From Larkinella sp. C7 (GTDB taxonomy: Bacteria > Bacteroidota > Bacteroidia > Cytophagales > Spirosomataceae), in assembly GCF_006149005.1 (NCBI RefSeq), contig NZ_VBSL01000003.1, positions 310,001 to 374,000 of the forward strand: DNA of 64,000 nucleotides. The letters are read 5' to 3'. The translations under genes were made by a program, and so were the position numbers. The notes below the pieces were generated by a model. The model saw nothing but the letters and a program-made list of their open reading frames with translations. It was not told the DNA's origin and made no database searches. Shown here piece after piece: positions 48,833-56,111 of the stretch. Positions within the stretch are counted from its first letter, which is position 1; every line of letters starts with the position of its first letter.

Positions 48833-50323
48833 TCAATGCACGGCGTACTGCATGATGGTCTCCTGCGTCGCTTCCGCCTTGGTTAATAAAGCGGTTTGTT
48901 TTCCTTTCGACAGCACCAGAATTCGGTCACTCAGGCCCAGAATTTCGGGTAATTCGGACGAAATCATGATCACGGCAATGCCGTCGGAAACCAGCCGATT
49001 AATGAGTTTATAAATTTCAAATTTGGCCCCCACGTCGATTCCGCGCGTCGGTTCATCCAGAATAACCAGGTCCGGTGACGCCAGTAATACCTTTCCGATC
49101 ACAACTTTCTGCTGGTTTCCACCACTCAGAAACGTTACTTTTTGATCCGCCCCGGCGGTTTTGATCCGCAGGTCGGCGATCATTTGGGCCGTCGTTGCCG
49201 TCTCGCTTTTGTCCTGAATAAACAGGCCTTTGGCGTGGTTCGGCAGACTCGCCAGCGTCATGTTGTGCTTCACCGACATGCCGGGAATAAACCCCAGTTT
49301 TTTCCGATCTTCGCTAACATACCCAATACCGGATCGAATGGCATCCTGTGGAGTCTTGATAATAAGTTGTTTTCCTTTTAAATATACTTCACCACTGTCA
49401 ACGGAGTCCAGGCCAAAAATGGCACGGGCAATTTCGGTGCGGCCCGCGCCCATCAAACCGGCGATACCCAGCACTTCCCCGGCGTGAACCGCAAACGTAA
49501 TATCAGAAAACTTTCCAGCCCGGCTGAGGTTTTTAACTGACAGAATTTCAGCACCTTTCTGCACAACCGAAACCGGAAACAGGCTGTCAATTTCCCGGCC
49601 CACCATCAGTTTGATCAGCGTCGGCGTGTCCAGTTCGGCGGCCGGTTTGGTGTCGATGTATTTGCCATCCCGCAAAACCGTAATGGTGTCGGAGATTTCA
49701 AATATTTCGTCCATTTTGTGGGAGATGTAAATGATGGCGACGCCTTTTTTCTTCAGATCCCGGATGATGCCGAAGAGGGTAGCCACTTCTTTGTCGGACA
49801 GCGCGGAGGTCGGCTCGTCCATGATAATCACTTTGGCGTCGTTGGAAATGGCTTTGGCGATTTCCACCATTTGCATTTCGGCAACGCTCAGGTATTTCAT
49901 GGGAGTTGTGGGCGAAATCGTGACGCCCATCTGCTCCAGCAGAATACCGGCTTTTTGATTCAGTTTTTTTTCGTCGATCCAGCTAAAGAAGCCCCGGTTC
50001 GACTCCCGGCCCAGAAAGATGTTCTGGGCAACGGTCAGTTCCGGAACGATCAGGATTTCCTGGTGAATCATGGAGATTCCTTTTTTCAGAATCTCGTTCA
50101 CATCGCTGGCTTTCAGGACACTGCCTTCGAAGATGATTTCCCCGGAATCGGGTGTATGAAGCCCAATCAGAATCTTCATGAAGGTGGATTTCCCGGCTCC
50201 ATTTTCGCCCATCAGCGCATGAACCTCGCCTTTGCGCAGGTCCAACTGCACCTGATCCAGCGCTTTGACACCCGAAAAGGTTTTGGTCAATCCGCGTACA
50301 GTGAGAATGTAATCGGGATTCAT
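48833..50323 (-). CDS. Ribose-type sugar ABC importer, double ATPase
   Basis: 496-residue RbsA-type protein with two fused nucleotide-binding domains. The first half has a complete Walker A (GENGAGKST), signature-like LSVAEMQM and Walker B (IIMDEPTSAL). The second half has a degenerate Walker A (LMGAGRTEIARAI), LSGGNQQK and LVILDEPTRGIDVG, the usual asymmetry of the family. I place the start at the ATG at 50323 (MNPDYILTVRGLTKTF). Upstream in-frame codons to 50368 include the palindrome 50333-50352 and give no family match. It energises the permease encoded next. Confidence 0.94.
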   Translation of the reverse strand: MNPDYILTVRGLTKTFSGVKALDQVQLDLRKGEVHALMGENGAGKSTFMKILIGLHTPDSGEIIFEGSVLKASDVNEILKKGISMIHQEILIVPELTVAQNIFLGRESNRGFFSWIDEKKLNQKAGILLEQMGVTISPTTPMKYLSVAEMQMVEIAKAISNDAKVIIMDEPTSALSDKEVATLFGIIRDLKKKGVAIIYISHKMDEIFEISDTITVLRDGKYIDTKPAAELDTPTLIKLMVGREIDSLFPVSVVQKGAEILSVKNLSRAGKFSDITFAVHAGEVLGIAGLMGAGRTEIARAIFGLDSVDSGEVYLKGKQLIIKTPQDAIRSGIGYVSEDRKKLGFIPGMSVKHNMTLASLPNHAKGLFIQDKSETATTAQMIADLRIKTAGADQKVTFLSGGNQQKVVIGKVLLASPDLVILDEPTRGIDVGAKFEIYKLINRLVSDGIAVIMISSELPEILGLSDRILVLSKGKQTALLTKAEATQETIMQYAVH

Positions 50324-50332
50324 AACGAACAG

Positions 50333-50479
50333 CCCACGGTTTAAACCGTGGGAATGAGGGATAAACAATGGCTAAATCAAAACCGTTTTAACGGTTTTCC
50401 GGTATGATTCGGAAACCGTTAAAACGGTTTGGTTTGTACGGTATGATTCGGTGATTGGTCCCCCGGTTAAAACCGGGGG
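50333..50479. repeat. Cluster of four hairpin palindromes with a nested 13-bp direct repeat
   Basis: Four short palindromes occupy the ATPase-oxidoreductase gap: 50333-50352 (CCCACGGTTTAAACCGTGGG, perfect), 50379-50398, 50413-50430 and 50460-50479 (perfect arms with an AA centre). All share a CGGTT/AACCG core. The outer two, with flanking ACAGCCC, are inversely oriented like the ends of one element. The direct repeat CGGTATGATTCGG flanks the third hairpin (50400-50412 and 50439-50451). It lies within a co-directional gene series; it may be a REP-like insertion or an RNA-processing site. Confidence 0.7.
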
Positions 50480-50495
50480 CTGTTATAAATACGTG

Positions 50496-51659
50496 TTATT
50501 TCTCCGTCCATTCAACGCCGGTATCCTGCCAGCTTCGCGATTTGGCGGAATTGATCACCGCTTCGCACACTTTCTGGGTTTCCAGCGCGTCTTTGAACGT
50601 AGGATTGCAGGGCTCACCGGTTTCCAGACTTTTCAGGAAATCGGCTACCTGGTGCACAAAACCGTGTTCGTAGCCAATGCCCAGACCCGGAACCCACCAC
50701 TTGTCCATGTAGGGTTGGTCGCCGTCCGTGACGTGGATGGAACGCCAGCCGCGCACAATCGACTCGTCGGAGTGATCAAAGTATTCCAGGCGGTTCAGGT
50801 CGTGCAGATCCCAGCGGATCGACGCGTGCTCACCGTTGATTTCAAGCGTATACAACGCCTTATGGCCACGGGCATAGCGGGTCGATTCAAACAAACCCAG
50901 CGAACCGTTTTCGAAGTGGCAGTGAAAAATACAGGCGTCGTCGATGCCGACCGGTTGCACTTTCCCGGTCAGGGCGTGCATCCGCTCTTTCACAAACGTC
51001 TCGGTCACCGCCGACACATCCGTGATGCCGCCGTTGATCCACATGGCCGTGTCGATGCAGTGCGCCAGCAAATCACCCGTTACGCCCGAACCCGCGGCTT
51101 CCAGGTCCATGCGCCAGGTGCCGGTGCCGCCCTGCGGAACGTCGGCATTGATGGTCCAGTCCTGCAAAAAGTTGGCGCGGTAGTGGAAAATCCGGCCCAG
51201 TTTCCCGGAAGCCACAATCTGCTTCGCCAGTGAAACCGCCGGCAGACGGCGGTAATTGTACCAAACCGTGTTGGCAACGCCCGCTTTGTCAACGGCTTCC
51301 ACCATTTTCTCGCCTTCAGCCAGGCTGCGGGCAAGCGGTTTTTCACACAGGATCATTTTCCCGGCAGCAGCCGCAGCAATGGCGATTTCGGCGTGCGTGT
51401 CGTTCGGGGTACAGATGTCCACGGCATCGATATCGTCCCGGGCAATCAGGGCTTTCCAGTCCGTTTCGATGGATTCGTAGCCCCACTGATCGGCAAAAGC
51501 CTGCACTTTTTCGGCGTTGCGCGAGCAAACCGCTTTCAAAACCGGCTTGTATTCCAGTTCAGGAAAAAAATTGGGTACGCGATTATAACCATTGGAGTGC
51601 GTCCGGCCCATGAAACCGGTCCCGATCAATCCAATTCTGAGTTCTTTTTTCGTTGCCAT
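50496..51659 (-). CDS. Gfo/Idh/MocA-family sugar oxidoreductase
   Basis: 387-residue NAD(P)-dependent dehydrogenase. The Rossmann domain (about 7-125) has GLIGTGFMG and the family signature EKPLA ([15 protein letters not shown]). The C-terminal sheet domain has the [11 protein letters not shown] segment that supplies the catalytic His. The family oxidises or reduces sugars at C1, C2 or C3 or acts in inositol pathways. The preceding TIM-barrel isomerase, cupin and DUF1080 genes suggest 3-keto-sugar or inositol-like chemistry here. No signal peptide is visible, so it is cytoplasmic. It is in the same direction as the ABC importer, 127 nt after its stop. Confidence 0.9.
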   Translation of the reverse strand: MATKKELRIGLIGTGFMGRTHSNGYNRVPNFFPELEYKPVLKAVCSRNAEKVQAFADQWGYESIETDWKALIARDDIDAVDICTPNDTHAEIAIAAAAAGKMILCEKPLARSLAEGEKMVEAVDKAGVANTVWYNYRRLPAVSLAKQIVASGKLGRIFHYRANFLQDWTINADVPQGGTGTWRMDLEAAGSGVTGDLLAHCIDTAMWINGGITDVSAVTETFVKERMHALTGKVQPVGIDDACIFHCHFENGSLGLFESTRYARGHKALYTLEINGEHASIRWDLHDLNRLEYFDHSDESIVRGWRSIHVTDGDQPYMDKWWVPGLGIGYEHGFVHQVADFLKSLETGEPCNPTFKDALETQKVCEAVINSAKSRSWQDTGVEWTEK

Positions 51660-51686
51660 TTAAACGTTAATGATTTAAGGTGTAGC

Positions 51687-51769
51687 GTTTAAGGTTTAAA
51701 GCCTAGGTTTAAAGTCCGCTAAAACACAGGCATGAGCAAACTTTAAACCTCAAACTTTAAACCTTAAAC
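51687..51769. repeat. Long imperfect palindrome of GTTTAAGG/TTTAAAG units
   Basis: Arms of about 29 nt (51687-51715 and 51740-51769) are near-perfect inverse complements with one short mismatch patch, around a 24-nt loop. Each arm carries GTTTAAGGTTTAAAG and AGGTTTAAAGT. It lies between the TIM-barrel stop (51774) and the oxidoreductase start (51659). It is the same structural type as the spacers at 10245 and 55148, with a different core motif. Confidence 0.7.
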
Positions 51770-51773
51770 TTTT

Positions 51774-52805
51774 TTATTCACTCCAGCCGTGCTGATTACG
51801 GACTTTGATCAAAGCCGCGAGGATGTCGTTCCAGGTCTGTTGTTTATACATAACCTCATTCGGGAACATACAACCGTCCCAGCAGATGTGTTTGAAGGCC
51901 TTGGTCAGTTGGCCGGTATCGTCGCGCAGCCAGTAGCCCGCGTCGTGGGCGATGTCGAGTTTGCCGTTGGGGTCGGTGGCCAGACAGTGACGACCGGTTT
52001 TGTCGTGCGAGCCGGTTCCGTGAACGGTTCCGTCGTTTTGCGCAACGTGGAAGTCGATGGTCCAGGGGCGCAGGGCGTTGGTCAGTTTTTTCAGACCTTC
52101 TTCCAGCGTGGCCCGGTCGCTCCACTCAAAATCGGCGGGCAAAATCCGGTCCTGCGGGCTGTTATAGCCTAACAGGTACAGGAAGGTGTGTGACATATCC
52201 GCCTGAAAGCCCATGTTTGGCCGGTCAACGGCTTCGAGCGTGTCGAGCATGGCCCGCCAGCTGTGCATACCACCCCAGCAAATTTCACCCTCGGCGGCCA
52301 GTTTTTCGCCGTATTCGGCCGCTACATCGCAGGCTTCGCGGAACGTTTCGGCAATGATTTTGGTGTTTCCAACCGGATCGGCCGCCCAGGCTTCGGGTGA
52401 GCTGGCGGAGTCGATGCGAATGACGCCGTAGGGCCGAATGCCGATTTCTTTCAGGTATTGACCGTATTGGCAGGCTTTGCGAACCATATCAACAAAAACG
52501 GCGCGGTCTTCTTTCGTACCCAAAACCGGGCCTCCCCAGATGGGAGCCACCAGCGAACCGATCACCAGACCGTGTGCGGCTACTTTATCAGCTAGTTTTT
52601 TGGCACCTTCTTTCGGGTCATTGATGTCGATGCTGGGATCGAAAAGACCGACATCGACGCCATCGAACTTTACCCCGTCTACTTCCGCAGCCGCTGTCAG
52701 TTCAAGCATCGTGTCGATTGGAATCAGTGGTTCAGAATCCGGTCCTTTTCCGACAACACCAGGCCAGGTGGCGTTGTGGAGTTTAGGATAATTATTCGTG
52801 CTCAT
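51774..52805 (-). CDS. Sugar phosphate isomerase/epimerase-like TIM barrel
   Basis: 343-residue xylose-isomerase-like TIM-barrel protein (AP endonuclease 2 superfamily). Metal-ligand candidates at the strand ends are the Glu in [12 protein letters not shown], the Asp in FQADMSHTF, the His/Asp in [11 protein letters not shown] and the Asp in HDAGYW. Members interconvert keto sugars or hydrolyse 3-keto glycosides. It starts 22 nt after the cupin gene stop, so it is co-transcribed. No signal peptide is visible. Confidence 0.85.
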   Translation of the reverse strand: MSTNNYPKLHNATWPGVVGKGPDSEPLIPIDTMLELTAAAEVDGVKFDGVDVGLFDPSIDINDPKEGAKKLADKVAAHGLVIGSLVAPIWGGPVLGTKEDRAVFVDMVRKACQYGQYLKEIGIRPYGVIRIDSASSPEAWAADPVGNTKIIAETFREACDVAAEYGEKLAAEGEICWGGMHSWRAMLDTLEAVDRPNMGFQADMSHTFLYLLGYNSPQDRILPADFEWSDRATLEEGLKKLTNALRPWTIDFHVAQNDGTVHGTGSHDKTGRHCLATDPNGKLDIAHDAGYWLRDDTGQLTKAFKHICWDGCMFPNEVMYKQQTWNDILAALIKVRNQHGWSE

Positions 52806-52827
52806 GAATAAAGTTGGGTTTAGAAAC

Positions 52828-54051
52828 TTATAAAACTAAATCAGGATTCGCCGGGCCGAAGTGTTTCAGCATGACGATGGGGTCGGTTGATGAGGGGTTA
52901 ACAATCGTAACACCTTCTGTAGCCGCTTTTTCGCTGATAAAAAATTCGTCGTTGGTCAATTGGCCGTAGCGGATCAGGGCCGGGGTTTCGATGTCCCAAA
53001 CGCCCATTTTACCGTGTCCCTGCATCACGATAATGCCATAAGCCGCGCTGTCTTTGATGGTCACGGTTTGGCCCGGAAACACCGTCAATTCCTTGGCACT
53101 GAATGCGTCCGATTTGTAGCAAACCCAGACTTCGCGGTAGCCTTCGGCTTCCATTTCGGCGGTATCTTTCACCGGTTTCGGAACCATATACCGGTTGGCC
53201 ATCATCTGCGGATCGACGTTCAGGTCCCAGTCGATGGCTTCCATCAGTTGGTCGTAGTCGCCGATGCGGTCTTTCGGGGTGCCGTTCCAGAGCAGTTCTT
53301 CCGGAATGATGGCTTCGTTGACCAGCGACTGATACATCGCGAAAACGTCCGATGCTTTCTGCGGTTCGTAGGTACACAAACTGCCCGGTGCGTGGAGCAG
53401 TCCGGGCGGAACATCCCAGCCGGTTCCCGGTTCGAGCCGGTAGGCCATCGAATAATTCGTGATTTTATTATCGCCTTTGGTGAAGTTCTGGAGGCATTCC
53501 TTGATCTGCTCCTTGCTGGTGCCGGGGGCAATACCGATGAATGTATACGGAAAATCACCGCCGTGGTTGTTCAGTTGCGGGGGGAAATAATAGGCCTCCG
53601 GTTTGCCCAACTGACCGATCAGCGCAGCCTGCTCGTCGTTGTGGTGGAGGTGGTGGGGGAGTGGCCCCATGTTATCGAAAAACTTGGAATACATCGGCCA
53701 CGCACCGTATTCGTCCCACAGCCGGTCGCCGATCAATTCGCCTTTCAGCTCGTCGATGGCGTCTTTCAGCAAGATTTTCTCTTCGGTGGTTCCATCCGAA
53801 TACACCACCTGGCTCAAGCCTTCGTTTTCGCCGGTCAGCGGGCCATTTTTGGCGGGGGTTGTCGAAGACAGCCAGCGTTCGTCGATGCCACCACGTTCAC
53901 CGCCCAGCACGTAATAATCATCGGGGTGCAACTTGATCCGGCGTCCGGGTACGCAGAAGGAGCGGGGCACCCAGGTCGGAGCCAGCCGCAGAATGCCTTG
54001 TCCCTGTTCTAATGCTTTTTGAGCTACACTCACTTTTTCGGTTGTTTCCAT
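52828..54051 (-). CDS. Cupin-fold mannose-6-phosphate-isomerase-like protein
   Basis: 407-residue cytoplasmic protein with two cupin-like halves. The first has a metal site of the form HHLHHNDE (about 132-139; [17 protein letters not shown]), as in type I phosphomannose isomerases, and a [20 protein letters not shown] stretch that would supply another ligand. The second half (from about 295; [26 protein letters not shown]) is a second cupin without an obvious metal set. It probably isomerises the sugar produced by its neighbours. The genes on both sides are 22 and 29 nt away and in the same direction. Confidence 0.78.
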   Translation of the reverse strand: METTEKVSVAQKALEQGQGILRLAPTWVPRSFCVPGRRIKLHPDDYYVLGGERGGIDERWLSSTTPAKNGPLTGENEGLSQVVYSDGTTEEKILLKDAIDELKGELIGDRLWDEYGAWPMYSKFFDNMGPLPHHLHHNDEQAALIGQLGKPEAYYFPPQLNNHGGDFPYTFIGIAPGTSKEQIKECLQNFTKGDNKITNYSMAYRLEPGTGWDVPPGLLHAPGSLCTYEPQKASDVFAMYQSLVNEAIIPEELLWNGTPKDRIGDYDQLMEAIDWDLNVDPQMMANRYMVPKPVKDTAEMEAEGYREVWVCYKSDAFSAKELTVFPGQTVTIKDSAAYGIIVMQGHGKMGVWDIETPALIRYGQLTNDEFFISEKAATEGVTIVNPSSTDPIVMLKHFGPANPDLVL

Positions 54052-54080
54052 GAAAGGGTCACTTTTTAATCTACCTAAAC

Positions 54081-55136
54081 TTATTTTCCTAAAAAACGCG
54101 TGATGGGGTCCGGTTCGGTCAAAATGGACAGTTCGACTTCATACTGGCGGCTTTCGCCCGGTGCCAGAAAGATCAGTTCGTTCAATTCCCGGGCTTTGGC
54201 CTGTCCCATGGGCGCGTGGGTTCCCGGTTCGATGCCCGTTACGTATTCGCCCGCACCCCAGTGTTGCCAGTTGGTCAGCCAGGGCAATTGCGCCTTCTGA
54301 AACCGCATCGACAGGGCAAAACCGAGTTGGGCGTTGTAGAGCCCGGCGGTACACCAGCCGTCGGCGTCCGGCATGGGGTCGATGATGGCGACTTCCTCAC
54401 CAAAACCGCTGTGGTCGTCCAGCGGGGCCGGGCATTTTTTGAAGTCGTTTCCTGCTACGAAAATTTTGTATTCCTGATCCGGGTGGCGGGGTTGCCACGG
54501 CCCCTGCCACACCAGTTCCGTTCCTTCATCGACCAGCGGCCAGCCGAAGTTGAAATGGTACAGCAGCATGTGCGGGGCCGGGGTGTTGGCCCGGTTGATC
54601 ACTTCGTCGTGAATCCGGATCGTCGGCTGGCCGAGCGTGCCCGAAATCGTGCGCCGGAGTTCGAGACTGGGGCCGAAAACCCGGGTCTGCCGGATGATGC
54701 CCGTTATGCTCATGTCCAGCTTCCCCAGGGCGGGGTCGGGCTGAATGATGGAGACAATTTCGGCGGGAATGTTGCTGATTTCACCGTGCAGGCCGCGTTC
54801 GCCGTAGGCATCCGATTCGGGACCGCCCACGTGCGTAAGGCCGCAGGTGGTGAGCAGTCCGCCGTTGAACGTGCGGAGCCAGTCGATGCCTTTGTCCGAA
54901 AACGGTTGCGGGGGGGTGATCCCGGAATGACTCAGCCAGGCCAGACCGTGCTGGTTGTAAAACGCGTCGGCGATGTCCATTGCCCGGTCGATCACCACTT
55001 TGTAACGGAGTCCCGTGCCGGTATTGATCCAGGCGATTCGGGTGCCTCGTCCGGCGCCGTTGTCGAGCACGGCGGTTTCGATGCCTCCCCATTGGGCCGG
55101 ATGAGAAAGTTTTTTATGCCAGTTTGGTGATGTCAA
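54081..55136 (-). CDS. DUF4432 (aldose-1-epimerase-like) protein
   Basis: 351-residue protein of the galactose-mutarotase-like beta-sandwich superfamily, DUF4432 type. Recognisable parts: the N-terminal DNGAGRGTRIAWINTGTGLRYKVVIDRAMDIADA, GGLLTTCGLTHVGGP, HGEISNIPAE, MLLYHFNFGWPLVDEGTELV, and the C-terminal EYVTGIEPGTHAPMGQ. By analogy a Glu (GIEPGT) and a His (LTHVGGP or YHFNFG) may act as base and acid. The role is inferred to be an anomeric or ring epimerase. It is third of five co-directional metabolic genes. Confidence 0.8.
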   Translation of the reverse strand: MTSPNWHKKLSHPAQWGGIETAVLDNGAGRGTRIAWINTGTGLRYKVVIDRAMDIADAFYNQHGLAWLSHSGITPPQPFSDKGIDWLRTFNGGLLTTCGLTHVGGPESDAYGERGLHGEISNIPAEIVSIIQPDPALGKLDMSITGIIRQTRVFGPSLELRRTISGTLGQPTIRIHDEVINRANTPAPHMLLYHFNFGWPLVDEGTELVWQGPWQPRHPDQEYKIFVAGNDFKKCPAPLDDHSGFGEEVAIIDPMPDADGWCTAGLYNAQLGFALSMRFQKAQLPWLTNWQHWGAGEYVTGIEPGTHAPMGQAKARELNELIFLAPGESRQYEVELSILTEPDPITRFLGK

Positions 55137-55147
55137 AATTACAAATT

Positions 55148-55238
55148 GTTTACGGTTTACAGTTTACGGTTTACGGTGGCTGACGCGAGAGAAAAGCATG
55201 CGTTAGCCACCGTAAACCGTAAACCGTAAACCGAATAC
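55148..55238. repeat. Long imperfect palindrome of TTTACGG units
   Basis: Left arm 55148-55181 and right arm 55205-55238 (34 nt each) are near-perfect inverse complements with about five mismatches, around a 23-nt loop. Each arm contains four tandem TTTACGG-type repeats. It lies between DUF1080 (stop 55247) and DUF4432 (start 55136). The TTTACGG motif is shared with 10245-10342, 45 kb away. Confidence 0.75.
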
Positions 55239-55246
55239 CATAAAAT

Positions 55247-56035
55247 CTACAACTGCTTCAGCATCAGGTTGCGGTATTGCACCTTCATGGGCGGCCCGAC
55301 GTGTACCTGGACACCCAGCAGACCTTTGGTGGCTCCGTTGACGGTATCTTCGTCCGTCACTTCGCTCATCAAAACCCCGTTGACGTAATGCTGCAGCTTA
55401 TTTCCTTTCACAATCAGGTGAAACGTGTTCCAGTCTTCCTTCTTAATTAAAGTCTTCAAGGAGTCGGAACTACCCAGTGAACCGGTTACGGTCAGGCCAT
55501 TCCAGGCATTTTTGCTGACGTTGGACCGAATTCCTTCCGGGGTTGCGGGACCGGTATACGGTTTGATGGTGGTTTTTTGACCGCGATACGCCAGCGTTGT
55601 CCGTTTGCGTTCTTCGTAATTCTGACCGGTGTAGCGGTTGGCACCGTCGATGTCGGCCTGATAGCCCCGGAGGGCAAACGGAATGTCGGTCAGTTGTTCA
55701 CTGCGGTAATTGATGCCGGAGTTGCCACTTTCGGTGATGTTAAACTCGCCTTTCAGTTCAAAGTCTGCCGGTTGGCCACCTTTCCAGATGATGAAGGAGT
55801 TGGTTTTCAGAAGGGTGGTTGGCGTGATTTCACCCACCAGATTGCCGTTTTCAGCTTTCCAGTAAACCGGGTCGCCATCCCAGCCTTTCAGGGATTTTCC
55901 GTCGAATATTTTTACGAAACCCTCTTTCTTTTCTTTCTTCGTTTGCCCTACGCAGCCGGTGGTCAAACCGCCGGTTAGGACGGCCGCCAGGAGAAATCCA
56001 ACTGGAAGGAATTTATACTTTGCTTTTTTCAACAT
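55247..56035 (-). CDS. DUF1080 lipoprotein (3-keto-disaccharide hydrolase family)
   Basis: 262-residue lipoprotein with lipid Cys28 (LTTGC) and one DUF1080 jelly-roll domain (GFVKIFDGKSLKGWDGDP onward, FELKGEFNITESGNSGINYRSE, WNTFHLIVKGNKLQHYVNGVLMSEVTDED). Members of this family hydrolyse 3-keto-glycosides after a C3 oxidation. I set the start at the ATG at 56035, which gives a normal signal peptide; upstream in-frame codons reach into the preceding gene and lack family similarity. It lies between the PVC-type cytochrome and the epimerase genes, which fits an oxidise-then-cleave scheme. Confidence 0.85.
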   Translation of the reverse strand: MLKKAKYKFLPVGFLLAAVLTGGLTTGCVGQTKKEKKEGFVKIFDGKSLKGWDGDPVYWKAENGNLVGEITPTTLLKTNSFIIWKGGQPADFELKGEFNITESGNSGINYRSEQLTDIPFALRGYQADIDGANRYTGQNYEERKRTTLAYRGQKTTIKPYTGPATPEGIRSNVSKNAWNGLTVTGSLGSSDSLKTLIKKEDWNTFHLIVKGNKLQHYVNGVLMSEVTDEDTVNGATKGLLGVQVHVGPPMKVQYRNLMLKQL

Positions 56036-56068
56036 CGCATTTTTAATTTTTACACTTGAAAGAATAAT

Positions 56069-56102
56069 GCCCCTCGGTCCCGATGCATCAGGATCGAGGG
56101 GC
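56069..56102 (-). terminator. Stem-loop between the PVC-type gene and DUF1080
   Basis: A 12-bp stem with one mismatched pair (56069-56080 with 56091-56102) and a 10-nt loop, just after the PVC-type stop (56112). No T-run follows on the minus strand. It may be a partial terminator or an RNA stabiliser. Confidence 0.5.
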
Positions 56103-56111
56103 GTTAAGCGG

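Noticed and set aside
55148-55238. Tandem TTTACGG units looked like a CRISPR array or telomere-like repeat.
   Set aside because: The units are adjacent with no spacers and the two halves are inverse complements; no cas genes are nearby.
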